DNA of 64,000 bases from Affinundibacterium fentianense (GTDB lineage Bacteria; Pseudomonadota; Gammaproteobacteria; Burkholderiales; Burkholderiaceae_D): positions 62,001 to 126,000 of the forward strand of contig NZ_JAGSPJ010000003.1 of assembly GCF_018139545.1 (NCBI RefSeq), given 5' to 3'. Positions 29,138 through 38,875 of this stretch are shown here, piece by piece. Numbering within the stretch: the first letter of the stretch is position 1; every line of letters begins with the position of its first letter. Position numbers and translations under genes: made by a program. Below the pieces are notes generated by a model. It was not told the origin of the DNA. It did no database searches and saw only the letters and a list, made by a program, of their open reading frames with translations.

Positions 29138-29446
29138 ATGACTAAGTCTGAGCTGATTGCTCGTTTGGCCGAGCGGTATCCGCAACTTGTTGCTAAAGAC
29201 GTGGATATCGCGGTGAAAACTATTTTGGATGCGATGTCAGATGCGTTGGCTACAGGTCAGCGCATAGAAATTCGCGGCTTTGGTAGTTTTGCTTTAAATA
29301 GCCGTCCGCCACGTATTGGTCGTAACCCAAAATCGGGAGATAAGGTGATGGTGCCTGAAAAACGGGTACCGCATTTTAAACCTGGTAAAGAGTTGCGAGA
29401 GCGTGTGGACGCAACCGTCGGTCAACCTATCCACAACGTTGATTAG
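29138..29446 (+). CDS. ihfB: Integration host factor subunit beta
   Basis: A 102-residue HU/IHF-type DNA-bending protein that pairs with Ihf[16 protein letters not shown], the [28 protein letters not shown] arm with its DNA-intercalating Pro, and [19 protein letters not shown] are typical of the beta subunit. It lies just behind rpsA, the conserved arrangement, and ahead of a terminator. Confidence 0.97.
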   Translation: MTKSELIARLAERYPQLVAKDVDIAVKTILDAMSDALATGQRIEIRGFGSFALNSRPPRIGRNPKSGDKVMVPEKRVPHFKPGKELRERVDATVGQPIHNVD

Positions 29447-29541
29447 TATTGTCGAGGCTGTATTAATTAAATTGTGGTTTGCTTCTATCGCAAATATGGA
29501 GGCATTTAGCGAAAAACGAGAAATTTGCGCTAAAAAAAAAC

Positions 29542-29580
29542 AAAACGGCATAACGGATTTCCGATATGCCGTTTTTTTTC
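29542..29580 (+). terminator. rpsA-ihfB terminator
   Basis: AAAACGGCAT pairs with ATGCCGTTTT, with an inner CGG/CCG pairing, followed by a run of eight T. Confidence 0.9.
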
Positions 29581-29688
29581 ACGTACAATTTCATTTATGG
29601 GATTCCATTGCGAGTCATAAGCGTAACTCTAGTCAATGAATGTGAGACGCGCATTGGCTAATTTTGCTCTGAGCTTAGTAGGATTATT

Positions 29689-30015
29689 ATGAAAATTATT
29701 TCGAAAATTGTTTGGCTTATCGTTTTCGTTGCTTTTTTAGGTTTCGCATTAAAGAATGACAAGATCGTTACTTTGGAATATTTCTGGGGTTATCAGCAGT
29801 CAGCGCCTTTGGTTATTTTGTTGTTATGTTTTTTTGTTGCAGGTGCAGTGTTTTGTTTGCTCGCCATGGCTCCCACGGTTTTTCGCCATCGGAGAGATAT
29901 CTCTCGCCACAAAAAGACAATTGCTGAGATTGAAAAAGAACGGCAAAGCGAGCAAGCCGCTGCGAATCAGGCTCCAACACCTGATGCTGTTCCGAACACG
30001 ACGCGTCACCCATAA
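29689..30015 (+). CDS. lapA: LapA family protein (DUF1049)
   Basis: A 108-residue inner membrane protein with two hydrophobic segments (about 5-22 and 41-64) and a basic coiled cytoplasmic tail (HRRDISRHKKTIAEIEKER). NDKIVTLEYFWG between the segments is the DUF1049 signature. With LapB it is linked in E. coli to lipopolysaccharide assembly and control of LpxC turnover. TAGGA stands six bases before the ATG and lapB follows after 23 bases. Confidence 0.92.
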   Translation: MKIISKIVWLIVFVAFLGFALKNDKIVTLEYFWGYQQSAPLVILLLCFFVAGAVFCLLAMAPTVFRHRRDISRHKKTIAEIEKERQSEQAAANQAPTPDAVPNTTRHP

Positions 30016-30038
30016 ACTTTCCACATAGATGAATCAAT

Positions 30039-31214
30039 ATGGAATTTGAAATTTGGTGGTTATTAGGAATCCCCCTATTTTTTAGCTTAGGTTGGATCGC
30101 CGCACGGGTCGATATACGACAGCTTATCTCTGAATCCAGTAGCCTGCCGAAAGGGTATTTTAAAGGCTTAAATTTTCTGCTAAACGATCAACCCGATAAA
30201 GCAATCGACGCTTTCATCGAAATCTTAAAACTTAATCCTGAGACAGTTGAGCTACATTTTGCACTCGGTAGTTTGTTTCGACGTCGCGGTGAAACCGAGC
30301 GTGCGATTCGTGTGCACCAAAATCTTTTGTCGCGCCCAGATTTGCCAATTGAGCAGCAAACACAGGCGATGTTCGAATTGGGGCAAGATTATTTGAAGGC
30401 TGGATTATTAGATCGAGCTGAAGAGACCTTCAATCAGCTAGTCGCTGGACAGTATGCAATTTCTGCAAGGAAAGCGCTTTTGGAAATTTATCAACGAGAA
30501 AAAGAATGGCTGCGGGCGATCGACGCTGCACATGCATTGCAAGAATCGGGTGCCGGTGGCCGACAAAAAGAGATCGCCCAATTTTATTGTGAAATTGCAC
30601 AAGATGAATTGGTCCATACTCACCCTGAAGCTGCGATGGCAATGCTAGAGAAAGCCATCAGCACGGATCGACATAATGTTCGCGCTGTGGTCTTAATGGG
30701 GGATATTCACTTAGCTAAAGGCGATCTTGAACAAGCGGTTCTTGCTTGGCGCAAAGTCGAACAACAGAGCGTCCCACACGTTGCTTTAGTCGCACAACGT
30801 TTGATGGATGGATATCGAAAATTGGATCGTCCGTTAGAGGGGTTGAATCTCTTAAAATCCTACTTGGCAGAAGCGCCATCGATTGATTTGTTGGAAGTCG
30901 TTTTCAAAGCAAGTTTGGAGTTAGAGAGCGTTGTTGAGGCAAATCAGTTAGTGAGTAATGAATTGCGACGGACACCCACCTTGCTCGGGCTCGATAAGTT
31001 ACTTGATGCGCGAATGATGGTTGCACCACCTGAAGTGCTACCGGAGCTGTCAATTGTAAAAAATTTAGTCAATGGCTACGCGCAAAAATTTACCCGCTAC
31101 CAATGTACGCACTGTGGTTTCAAAGCGCGGCAATTCTATTGGCAATGCCCTGGCTGCAGTAAATGGGAAACCTATCCACCTCGTCGCACAGAAGAGTTGA
31201 ATGTCATGAACTAG
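30039..31214 (+). CDS. lapB: Lipopolysaccharide assembly protein LapB
   Basis: A 391-residue protein that in E. coli recruits FtsH to degrade LpxC and so sets lipopolysaccharide level. The N-terminal membrane anchor (WWLLGIPLFFSLGWIAARVD) is followed by a series of TPR helices from about residue 45 to 330 and a C-terminal rubredoxin-like zinc ribbon (CTHCGFKARQFYW, CPGCSKWETY). All parts are present and of usual length. It is preceded by lapA and followed by ugd and rfaE1, other envelope genes. Confidence 0.95.
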   Translation: MEFEIWWLLGIPLFFSLGWIAARVDIRQLISESSSLPKGYFKGLNFLLNDQPDKAIDAFIEILKLNPETVELHFALGSLFRRRGETERAIRVHQNLLSRPDLPIEQQTQAMFELGQDYLKAGLLDRAEETFNQLVAGQYAISARKALLEIYQREKEWLRAIDAAHALQESGAGGRQKEIAQFYCEIAQDELVHTHPEAAMAMLEKAISTDRHNVRAVVLMGDIHLAKGDLEQAVLAWRKVEQQSVPHVALVAQRLMDGYRKLDRPLEGLNLLKSYLAEAPSIDLLEVVFKASLELESVVEANQLVSNELRRTPTLLGLDKLLDARMMVAPPEVLPELSIVKNLVNGYAQKFTRYQCTHCGFKARQFYWQCPGCSKWETYPPRRTEELNVMN

Positions 31215-31354
31215 TTCGGACGTCGTCTTCGAGTATCAATCGATCTGTTTTTACGAAGATGGAACACATGGCTCGAAGCTTGATTGAATCTTTCTATGGC
31301 TTTTGAGCTTTGTTGTGCTGCGATAAGCGAATATTTTATGAAATGATTAGATAA

Positions 31355-32737
31355 ATGAAAATTACTATTATTGGCACTGGCTATGTTGGATTGGTTACCG
31401 GAGCTTGTTTAGCGGAAGTGGGTCATGATGTTTTTTGCCTCGACGTTGATCAACGCAAAATTGATATTTTGAATGGTGGTGGAATACCGATTCATGAACC
31501 TGGTCTCGATCAGGTTGTTACGCGTAATGTTGCTGCAGGACGCTTACATTTTTCGACTGATGTGATTGCTAGTGTCGCTCATGGCGATGTTCAGTTTATC
31601 GCCGTTGGCACTCCGCCAGATGAAGATGGATCAGCTGATTTGCAATATGTTCTTGCAGCTGCGCGTAATATTGGCAAGCATATGTCGAACTTTAAGGTCA
31701 TCGTTGATAAATCAACAGTTCCTGTCGGGACAGCCGATCGCGTGTCTGCTGTCATTGCGGACGAATTGAAGGCGCGTTCTTCGAGTTTAGAATTTGCTGT
31801 TACCTCTAATCCTGAATTTTTGAAGGAAGGAGCAGCCGTCGCTGACTTTATGAAACCGGATCGCTTGGTGATCGGACACGGACAAGATGCGCAAGGTACT
31901 CGAGCACAAATCATGCTGCGTGAAGTCTATTCTAGCTTTGAAAATTCAGGCCACCAGATTTATTGGATGGATGTTCGTTCTGCTGAATTTACAAAGTATG
32001 CAGCTAACGCGATGCTAGCGACGCGAATTTCGTTCATGAATGAATTGGCGAATTTGGCGGATAAAGTCGGTGTTGATATTGATGCGGTAAGAAAAGGGAT
32101 TGGCTCTGATCCGAGGATAGGCCCAGGATTTTTGATGGCGGGTTGTGGGTATGGAGGTTCATGTTTTCCGAAGGACGTTCAAGCACTCGTCCGTACTGCC
32201 CAAGAATTTGGCCATGATCTTAAAATTTTGCAAGCGGTGGAAGAAGTCAACGAGCAGCAGAAGCATGTTCTTGTCTCCAAAATTTTTAGTCAATATGGTT
32301 CTGATTTAAGAACGAAGCAATTTGCCCTTTGGGGCCTAGCGTTTAAGCCGGATACGGATGATATGCGCGCAGCTTCTTCGAGAGTGCTAATTAAAGAATT
32401 ATTATTGGCTGGTGCGTCGATTGTTACTCATGATCCTGTGGCGATGGATGAGGCTCAGCGTGTGCTCGCTTTAGATTTTGTAGAGTCCCCAGATTTGTTA
32501 AAACAGATTCGTTTCGAAAATGACGCGATGCAAGCTCTGGATGGCGCAGATGCATTGATTATTGTGACTGAATGGAAAGTTTTTCGTAATGCAGTATTAA
32601 GCGAAATGAAGCAGCGACTCAAACATAGCGTGATCTTTGATGGACGTAATCTATATGATCCACGCGAAGTGCAAGCTTTGGGTATTGAGTACCATCCGAT
32701 CGGACGTGCAGTTTTGACCAAGTTTTTGCAAAAATGA
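31355..32737 (+). CDS. ugd: UDP-glucose 6-dehydrogenase
   Basis: A 460-residue enzyme that oxidises UDP-glucose twice to UDP-glucuronate for polysaccharide or lipid A modification. The NAD loop is [17 protein letters not shown] at the N-terminus; the catalytic cysteine lies in [14 protein letters not shown] near 265, and [17 protein letters not shown] marks the start of the C-terminal UDP-binding domain. The start codon is ATG at 31355. Its stop overlaps the rfaE1 start by four bases. Confidence 0.95.
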   Translation: MKITIIGTGYVGLVTGACLAEVGHDVFCLDVDQRKIDILNGGGIPIHEPGLDQVVTRNVAAGRLHFSTDVIASVAHGDVQFIAVGTPPDEDGSADLQYVLAAARNIGKHMSNFKVIVDKSTVPVGTADRVSAVIADELKARSSSLEFAVTSNPEFLKEGAAVADFMKPDRLVIGHGQDAQGTRAQIMLREVYSSFENSGHQIYWMDVRSAEFTKYAANAMLATRISFMNELANLADKVGVDIDAVRKGIGSDPRIGPGFLMAGCGYGGSCFPKDVQALVRTAQEFGHDLKILQAVEEVNEQQKHVLVSKIFSQYGSDLRTKQFALWGLAFKPDTDDMRAASSRVLIKELLLAGASIVTHDPVAMDEAQRVLALDFVESPDLLKQIRFENDAMQALDGADALIIVTEWKVFRNAVLSEMKQRLKHSVIFDGRNLYDPREVQALGIEYHPIGRAVLTKFLQK

Positions 32738-33678
32738 TCAACTCGAATCTCGATATGAATATGAATTCGCAAAAACGTATTTTAGTAGCTGGTGATGTCA
32801 TGCTAGACCGCTATTGGTTTGGGGAAGTGAATCGGATTTCACCAGAAGCGCCCGTCCCAATCGTCCGTGTTGAACGTCGTGAGGAGCGCTTAGGAGGTGC
32901 CGCAAATGTAGCTCGAAACGCTGTCGCATTAGGTATTGAAACCAGTTTGTTGGGAGTAATTGGCGAAGATGAAGCTGGGCAGCAAGTTGAATCTTTGTTG
33001 AAACAAGTCGGTATTCGTAGTTATTTAAATCACGACCCCAGTATCTCAACAATTATTAAGTTAAGAGTAATTGGTAGGCAACAGCAATTAATCCGAATTG
33101 ACTTTGAAGAAAAGCCGACTGAGCAAGTGCTGCAGGATAAATTGTCGCGATTTCAAAATTTGATATCCGAATACGATGTCATCGTCCTTTCTGATTATGC
33201 CAAAGGTGGTTTGGTGAATATTGCTCAGATGATTGCGAGCGCAAAAAAATTAAGCAAGGTAATTTTGGTCGATCCGAAAGGTAGTGACTATTCGATCTAT
33301 AAAGGCGCGACAATGTTAACACCGAATAAATCGGAGTTAAAACAAGTGATTGGTCAGTGGCGCGATGAAAGCGATTTGACGGAGAAAGCGCAAAACTTGC
33401 GAAAAGAATTGCAGATGCAAGCCTTGTTGTTAACCCGATCAGAAGAGGGCATGACCTTATTCACGGATGCGGAGGTATTGCAGGTCCCAGCAATGGCGAG
33501 AGAAGTATTTGATGTGTCTGGCGCTGGTGATACCGTCATCGCTACCGTGGCTGCGATGTTGTCAGAGGGGAAAAATTTACAAGAGTCCGTTTTAATTGCA
33601 AACAAGGCTGGTGGCATTGTTGTTGGAAAATTGGGTACGGCAACCGTTACAAGAGATGAATTATTTCAAAAAAACTAG
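32734..33678 (+). CDS. rfaE1: D-glycero-beta-D-manno-heptose-7-phosphate kinase
   Basis: A 314-residue ribokinase-family enzyme that phosphorylates heptose 7-phosphate at C1 for the LPS inner core. It corresponds to only the N-terminal half of enteric HldE; the adenylyltransferase is absent, as expected where the two activities are separate genes. [27 protein letters not shown] and [11 protein letters not shown] are in the N-terminal part and the catalytic [10 protein letters not shown] motif near 265. The ATG overlaps ugd as ATGA, though later Met codons (32755, 32761) are also possible starts. Confidence 0.92.
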   Translation: MINSNLDMNMNSQKRILVAGDVMLDRYWFGEVNRISPEAPVPIVRVERREERLGGAANVARNAVALGIETSLLGVIGEDEAGQQVESLLKQVGIRSYLNHDPSISTIIKLRVIGRQQQLIRIDFEEKPTEQVLQDKLSRFQNLISEYDVIVLSDYAKGGLVNIAQMIASAKKLSKVILVDPKGSDYSIYKGATMLTPNKSELKQVIGQWRDESDLTEKAQNLRKELQMQALLLTRSEEGMTLFTDAEVLQVPAMAREVFDVSGAGDTVIATVAAMLSEGKNLQESVLIANKAGGIVVGKLGTATVTRDELFQKN

Positions 33679-33825
33679 CTTTTTGGTAAACTTCATGTAA
33701 TATTTATTTGTAATGATTTATTTGCATTTTTTTTGACGTGCAAAGCAAGGTCGTATTTTAAATACTGACACAATGAATCATTACCGTGGGTTTACTCTTC
33801 GATCAAACTTTTTTGGGAGCTAATG

Positions 33826-34155
33826 ATGTTAAAGAAATGGTTATTTTCTCTGGTAAGTCTACTCGCTAGCGTCAGTTTTGCTTTTGCCGATGTTGATGTA
33901 AATAAGGCTGATCAAGCAGCATTGGACGGAGTTAAAGGTATCGGTCCTGCTAAGTCTAAGGCTATCTTAGCGGAAAGAGCGAAAGGTGGTGAGTTTAAGG
34001 ATTGGCATGATTTCGAAACGCGCATCAAGGGAATCGGCGAGAAGAATGCAGTGAAGCTATCCGATGCTGGTTTGCGTGTAAATGGACAGGCGAAAACTTC
34101 TGTTAGATCTGATACCCCAGCGGTGAAATCAAACAAGGAAAAAATGAGTAAATAG
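33826..34155 (+). CDS. ComEA-like helix-hairpin-helix protein
   Basis: A 109-residue exported protein with a signal peptide (residues 1-21, ending FAFA) followed by one helix-hairpin-helix domain (VNKADQAALDGVKGIGPAKSKAILAER, then FETRIKGIGEKNAVKLSDAGL) and a basic tail. ComEA proteins bind incoming DNA in the periplasm in natural transformation, so a DNA-binding role in the periplasm is likely. Two adjacent ATG codons exist; GGGAG at 33815-33819 is spaced better for the second at 33826. Other competence genes are not nearby. Confidence 0.82.
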   Translation: MLKKWLFSLVSLLASVSFAFADVDVNKADQAALDGVKGIGPAKSKAILAERAKGGEFKDWHDFETRIKGIGEKNAVKLSDAGLRVNGQAKTSVRSDTPAVKSNKEKMSK

Positions 34156-34186
34156 CTAACCAAGAAAAGTTAAATTTGCCTGATAA

Positions 34187-34219
34187 AGAGCCTCGCATGT
34201 TGAATGCGAGGCTTTTTTT
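34187..34219 (+). terminator. Terminator after ComEA-like gene
   Basis: GCCTCGCAT pairs with ATGCGAGGC over five bases, then seven T. Confidence 0.92.
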
Positions 34220-34980
34220 ATAGTCCTGATTCTGCAGAGTTGGGAGAGTAATTGAGGCGGCTTTAGAAAATCTTCGATTGAAATTTCGTGTTTCGAGACA
34301 GAAATCTGTTGATTCGCTGCGCCATACTTGCGGTGATAAGTAAGCGATTTGGTTTGGTAAGTTGTTTGAAACCTAGTGTTGTAGCTTGTCGATTGTTGAT
34401 GGAAATAGGTGAGGGAAAGACTGATAGGTATCGAAGTTGAACATTGATGTAAAACTTATGGGGTGGTCAAAGCAATTCATGACTTTTCGCTTATGTCGAA
34501 CCGGGTTAGATGTATGTTTCGCTGGGGCAGAATAGAGCAGAAAAATTGTCATCTAACGCATTCAGGTGGGCTCACTTCCTGAAGATGGGGAAATTTGTTC
34601 GACGAATGAAAGATGTGTTTTAGATCAGCTTTTTGTAATTAGTTTCGCTTATTTAATTTAATTGAAGACCACTGACTTTACTTGGATAAATCAGCTCGCG
34701 AAAATCTGACCGATATTGGTCGCTTGAGAGAGCTCAATAAATTGCAATTGCAGGGCAATTGGAGATCACACTGCTTTGGGTTCATAGCTCGGTTGCCTTT
34801 GAATGTGCAAATCCGCAGCAACACGGGTGTTTGCGATGGGGATCAGAATGTATGAAAAGGAGCCAAGTTGGAAACGATTGCTGGAAGCTTTTCTTTTTCC
34901 AATTAAACTCCCTTGAGTTGAACTGCGTACTGTGTTCGCGAACGGCACTCAAATTGCTGAGCACCCGTCAATTTAAACGC
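34220..34980. other. Long non-coding gap
   Basis: About 760 bases between a terminator and the stop of the M28 peptidase on the other strand. I recognise no gene, RNA or repeat. Short open frames exist (for example 34682-34855, 57 codons from TTG) but lack ribosome-binding sites and known similarity. It may hold remnants of a lost gene. Confidence 0.4.
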
Positions 34981-35898
34981 TCATTTCTGATCAAGCGGCG
35001 TTGTCCATTGTCCATCGATAATCTGGACGGTTTGCTTTAAGATTGCGATTGTTTTGTCAAAAAAATCAGCTTTGATTTTATCGCTGGTGTCGGTGGGTTG
35101 GTGATAGTCAGCATGGTCTTCTACGCCAAAGTACAAGTGTGGAATTCCTGCATTAAAGAAGGGAAAATGATCTGATTGTGGAGTCCAATTATCAACTCCT
35201 TGGTCTGGTCGATCATGTCCAAACAGAACTTTGATATTGGATGTGTCCGCAATAGGCGATAACAGGGTTTTCAATTCTGGTCTATAGTGTGTGCCGCTCA
35301 CATACAGTTCATTTTTGTCGCCTCGACCTATCATGTCGAAATTGATGTTGAATGCAATGCTTTTGGCAGAAACTGGACCATGTTTCAGAAACGCTTTTGC
35401 ACCGACTAGGCCCTGTTCCTCTCCATCAAAAAATGCATACACCAAGGTGTGTTGAGGAACTCGGTTTGCGTAGTGTTCTGCTAATGCAAGGACACCTGCA
35501 ACACCAGAGGCATTGTCGTCTGCTCCGAAATAGACGCCTCTACGATTGCTTCCTAAATGGTCGTAATGCGCGGAAATCACGATCGCACCGATGTTCGTCC
35601 CCTTACTTCCTGACTGACAGGCAAGAATATTTCGTCCAATCACTATTCCAGTGCGTGCTTTATGTTCAAATTCTTGTTCAAATTTTTCTCCACAGGGCTT
35701 TAATCCGATTTCTTTAAGTCGTTGCAAAATGTAAGTACGGGCACGCGCGCTTCCCTCGCTGCCAATTTCCCGTCCTTGCATTTCCTCACCTGCTAGTGTT
35801 TGTAAGTCGCGCATAGCTTGCGATACTGTTTGGGCTTGGCTTATGTGAGATCCCATCATGAGTGATACAGCAAACACGGTATGTTTAAGTAATTGCAT
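34981..35898 (-). CDS. M28 family zinc aminopeptidase, exported
   Basis: A 305-residue peptidase with a signal peptide (residues 1-22, ending ISQAQ). The di-zinc ligands are recognisable in order: His/Asp of VISAHYDHLG, Asp in GADDNASG, the EE pair in FFDGEEQGLVGA, Asp in NINFDMIGRGD and a His near the end in LYFGVEDHADYHQPTD. This is the pattern of M28 aminopeptidases of the bacterial leucyl-aminopeptidase/glutamate carboxypeptidase type. It likely trims peptides in the periplasm or outside. It is a single gene on the minus strand. Confidence 0.9.
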   Translation of the reverse strand: MQLLKHTVFAVSLMMGSHISQAQTVSQAMRDLQTLAGEEMQGREIGSEGSARARTYILQRLKEIGLKPCGEKFEQEFEHKARTGIVIGRNILACQSGSKGTNIGAIVISAHYDHLGSNRRGVYFGADDNASGVAGVLALAEHYANRVPQHTLVYAFFDGEEQGLVGAKAFLKHGPVSAKSIAFNINFDMIGRGDKNELYVSGTHYRPELKTLLSPIADTSNIKVLFGHDRPDQGVDNWTPQSDHFPFFNAGIPHLYFGVEDHADYHQPTDTSDKIKADFFDKTIAILKQTVQIIDGQWTTPLDQK

Positions 35899-36012
35899 AA
35901 TGCTCCCTAAATATGTTCGGATGTGACTTAGTGTTGATCGTTCGCGATTTGGTTCAATTTGTGATAATCGGAATCAAGTTTGCATGAAGAAAATTGGGGG
36001 GGCAGAAAGTCA

Positions 36013-36046
36013 AAAGCCTGCTCGTTTAGCACCGAGCAGGCTTTCA
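36013..36046 (-). terminator. sodB terminator
   Basis: AGCCTGCTCG and CGAGCAGGCT pair over eight bases; on the minus strand a TTTTGACTTT end follows. Confidence 0.8.
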
Positions 36047-36095
36047 ATACATCAATAATCAGCGAAGACTACTTGCTGATCGTTCTTATTTTTTC

Positions 36096-36674
36096 TTACG
36101 CGAAGTTGGCAGCAGCGAAATCCCAATTTGCCAATGCCCAAAAAGCCTCAAGATATTTTGGGCGCGCATTCCGATAATCGATGTAGTAAGCGTGTTCCCA
36201 TAAGTCACAGGTGATGAGTGGCTTGTCCTCTGTCGTCAATGGTGTTGCTGCATTCGATGTGTTGACGATATCAAGGGTGCCGTCAGCTTTCTTTACCAGC
36301 CAAGTCCAGCTTGAGCCGAAATTTCCAACGCAAGATTTTGTGAAGGCTTCTTTGAATGCATCAAATGAGCCCCATTTCGCATTGATTGCGTCGGCCAGTG
36401 CGCCATTCGGCGTCCCGCCACCATTTGGTTTTAAACCATTCCAATAGAAAGTGTGATTCCAAATTTGTGCAGCATTGTTGAAAACACCTCCAGCGGATTT
36501 TTTTACGATCTCTTCTAAGGTTGAGTTTTCAAACTCACTGCCTTTAATAAGGTTATTCAAATTGGTAACATAAGTTTGGTGATGCTTCCCATAATGATAT
36601 TCGAGCGTTTCTTGTGAAATATGCGGAGCGAGCGCATCGAGAGCGTATGGCAATGCTGGTAATGTATGTTCCAT
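36096..36674 (-). CDS. sodB: Superoxide dismutase [Fe]
   Basis: A 192-residue cytoplasmic enzyme that dismutates superoxide. Metal ligands can be placed: His in [13 protein letters not shown] (about 27), His in [11 protein letters not shown] (about 74), Asp and His in [14 protein letters not shown] (about 157-161). [10 protein letters not shown] with GSSWTWLV points to the iron rather than the manganese subgroup. Length is that of enteric SodB. xseA lies upstream in the same direction after 120 bases, an order shared with other Burkholderiales. Confidence 0.95.
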   Translation of the reverse strand: MEHTLPALPYALDALAPHISQETLEYHYGKHHQTYVTNLNNLIKGSEFENSTLEEIVKKSAGGVFNNAAQIWNHTFYWNGLKPNGGGTPNGALADAINAKWGSFDAFKEAFTKSCVGNFGSSWTWLVKKADGTLDIVNTSNAATPLTTEDKPLITCDLWEHAYYIDYRNARPKYLEAFWALANWDFAAANFA

Positions 36675-36794
36675 GGCAATTCCTATTCAAAGATCAAAAA
36701 AACTTAGATTGATAAAACCGTGCTTTAAAACGCATACGCATAGGCATGCAAGCACAAAAAGCAATATTGTAAGCGTTTGCGAGTTTGCTTGCAG

Positions 36795-38162
36795 CTAAAG
36801 CATTGATTTTGTTAACCGCACTTCAGCGATTCGAATTTCACTTTGATCGCTGGCGGTTCGCATTTGCAATTTTTCTTCGGCGTGAATTTGTTTTGCGTTT
36901 CGAATCACGGTTCCATCGGCTTGTTGCAAGATAATGTATCCGCGCTCCAAAGTTCGCTGAGGATTGAGCATTTCTAATTTTTCACTTAGATTGCGCAGAT
37001 TAGTATGTTGCTTTTGTTTAAGTTGTTCCATTTGGCGAAGCAAGGTCTCTTGCCAATGCTCGAGGCGTAGTTGTGCTTGCTTGCAATCTGGTCGTCTATG
37101 ATGCCATCGACCTTGATATTGTTCGAGTTGGTTTTTCTTCGTTTGCCATAGTTTTCGCATCGCATTGTGCAAATACTTCGCATTTTGCGAAATCTCGAGA
37201 CGTTTCATTGTTAAACTGGCTTCTGGACTTCGCAGACGGTGTGTCATCCAGTCCAATTTTTGAGCATGTGTTTCGAGCTGTCTTTGTACTAACTTTTTAA
37301 GTTTGACTTGCGCTTCACTTACTTGAAAAAGTAGCTCGGAACGTGATATCGCAACTAGTTCGGCTGCCGCGGTTGGTGTTGGAGCGCGTAGGTCGGCGAC
37401 GAAATCCGCAATCGTGAAGTCGGTTTCGTGTCCAATTCCACTGATGATAGGTAGGTTGCAATGAGCGATCGTTCGTGCGAGAACTTCTTCATTAAATGCC
37501 CAGAGATCCTCAATACTGCCGCCCCCACGACAAACAATAAGTGCATCGCATAGGTTGTCGTTGTCTGCTTGGGCGATCATTTGTGCGATTCGAACGCTTG
37601 CTCCATCTCCTTGTACAGGGCATGGGTAGATGATGATCTCGATGTGAGGTGCACGTCTTTTTAGTGCGCTTAACACATCCCTTAGCGCAGCAGCATTCGG
37701 ACTGGTGACGATGCCAACTTTACGAACAAATTTTGGCAGGGATTTTTTTCTTTTTTTGTCAAATAGTCCTTCTGCTTCCAGTTTTTCTTTGAGTTGTAAG
37801 AAAGCTTCATATAGGTTGCCTATCCCTGCGCGTCGAATCGCCTCGACATTGATTTGGAAGTCACCTCGTGGTGTGTAAAGACTCACTAAAGCACGCACCT
37901 CGACTTTATCTCCTTCTCGTGGAATAAAGCTGGCGAATTGTGCGCGTCCTTTGAACATCACCGCGCGCACCTGTGCTTGCCCGTCTTTTAAGGTGAAGTA
38001 CCAATGGCCTGAAGCGGCTCGCGTTAGATTTGAGATCTCTCCCGCAATCCAAGTCAATGGAAAATTCTGTTCGAGTAATTTGGCGACCGCATTGTTGAGG
38101 GCGGAAACGCTCAGAACGAGATCGGTTCTTTGAATGGATGGAGTAAAAAATTGAGTTGACAT
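36795..38162 (-). CDS. xseA: Exodeoxyribonuclease VII large subunit
   Basis: A 455-residue subunit of the single-strand-specific exonuclease VII. An OB-fold (LPLTWIAGEISNL, GHWYFTLKD, VRAVMFKG) takes up residues 35-110, followed by the catalytic core with GIVTSPNAAALRDVL, IVCRGGGSIEDLWAFNEE and ISGIGHETDFTIADFVADLRAPTP, then a long coiled coil and a C-terminal region ERGYIILQQADG. All family blocks are present. It starts the minus-strand group; the 919 bases upstream are the DnaA-box-like region. Confidence 0.95.
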   Translation of the reverse strand: MSTQFFTPSIQRTDLVLSVSALNNAVAKLLEQNFPLTWIAGEISNLTRAASGHWYFTLKDGQAQVRAVMFKGRAQFASFIPREGDKVEVRALVSLYTPRGDFQINVEAIRRAGIGNLYEAFLQLKEKLEAEGLFDKKRKKSLPKFVRKVGIVTSPNAAALRDVLSALKRRAPHIEIIIYPCPVQGDGASVRIAQMIAQADNDNLCDALIVCRGGGSIEDLWAFNEEVLARTIAHCNLPIISGIGHETDFTIADFVADLRAPTPTAAAELVAISRSELLFQVSEAQVKLKKLVQRQLETHAQKLDWMTHRLRSPEASLTMKRLEISQNAKYLHNAMRKLWQTKKNQLEQYQGRWHHRRPDCKQAQLRLEHWQETLLRQMEQLKQKQHTNLRNLSEKLEMLNPQRTLERGYIILQQADGTVIRNAKQIHAEEKLQMRTASDQSEIRIAEVRLTKSML

Positions 38163-38280
38163 AGTCTGATGATTTATAAGCTATCCACAGATAGTTGAAC
38201 TTAGTGCGAGGATGGCATGGACACGGTAACTTGTCAAAAGCGATTTGAGGTTTTCAGCGTAACTCAATGATTTTAATGGA

Positions 38281-38355
38281 TTAATTAACTTTAGGTTTTA
38301 TGCTTAAGTGCTAGATAATTAAAAAATCATTTAATAATATTAATTTTTTGCTGAA
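38281..38355. other. AT-rich block, possible unwinding element
   Basis: A stretch consisting mostly of A and T, including ATTTAATAATATTAATTTTT, ends 12 bases before the first exact DnaA box pair. Confidence 0.45.
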
Positions 38356-38366
38356 AGGAATTGTGC

Positions 38367-38387
38367 TTATGCACAAAGTTATCCACA
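38367..38387 (+). promoter_or_regulatory. Two exact DnaA boxes, 12 bases apart
   Basis: TTATGCACA and TTATCCACA in the same direction with three bases between them. Confidence 0.75.
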
Positions 38388-38514
38388 GAAAATACCAGTT
38401 AAGGAAAATGATGAACGTGCGGTAATGTGAATTTGCGGTGCTATAAAGCTGCTAAAATTAGTGGCAAGCTGAATTTGCTGAATGAAATCATGCACTTACG
38501 TGGATGTTATTGCC

Positions 38515-38552
38515 TTGTTCACAAAGATGTCCACAATTTATGTGCAAAACTT
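38515..38552 (+). repeat. DnaA-box module 1 (38-bp repeat)
   Basis: Box-like TTGTTCACA at +0, ATGTCCACA at +12 and inverted TGTGCAAAA at +26, ending AACTT. About 30 of 38 positions agree with module 2. Confidence 0.65.
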
Positions 38553-38668
38553 GTGAAGTTTGCTGGTTTTTCTAAATTGTGTATTTATTTACCTAGTCAA
38601 ATTGATATGAAAAATGGAGATTGTTGCGTTTGAAAAATCTTTGATTAATTTTCTTGCACCTTGTTTTT

Positions 38669-38722
38669 ATGGTTTTAAATCAATGATTTAAAACCATGTG
38701 AGCGCATTGTTCACATGGTTTT
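38669..38722. repeat. Overlapping inverted repeats
   Basis: ATGGTTTTAAATCA and TGATTTAAAACCAT (38669-38697) are perfectly complementary around one base. AAAACCATGTGA (38690-38701) is also perfectly complementary to TCACATGGTTTT (38711-38722). The middle arm can pair with either neighbour but not both. Confidence 0.8.
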
Positions 38723-38744
38723 CCACAGTTTGTGTGTAAAACTT
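38707..38744 (+). repeat. DnaA-box module 2 (38-bp repeat)
   Basis: TTGTTCACA at +0, TTTTCCACA at +12 and inverted TGTGTAAAA at +26, ending AACTT; same layout as module 1, 192 bases apart. Confidence 0.65.
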
Positions 38745-38875
38745 AATTTGCCTGCCATCAGTTCGCTATTTGCTTTAGCGTAGTGAGAATATCGGAACCT
38801 GTTGAATTCATGCTCAATTTAGGAGCGATAAAATATTTATTATTAAAATCAAATGCTTAGCGATTAGCTCAAAGG

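Noticed and set aside
34682..34855. TTG-initiated 57-codon frame in the gap before the M28 peptidase
   Set aside because: No Shine-Dalgarno sequence and no recognisable similarity; could not be supported as a gene.
34759..35040. 93-codon plus-strand frame overlapping the 3' end of the M28 gene
   Set aside because: Overlaps a well supported gene on the other strand and has no family features.
38427..38633. Open frame of 68 codons in the DnaA-box region
   Set aside because: No ribosome-binding site, odd composition with many Cys, and it runs through the repeated DnaA-box module.
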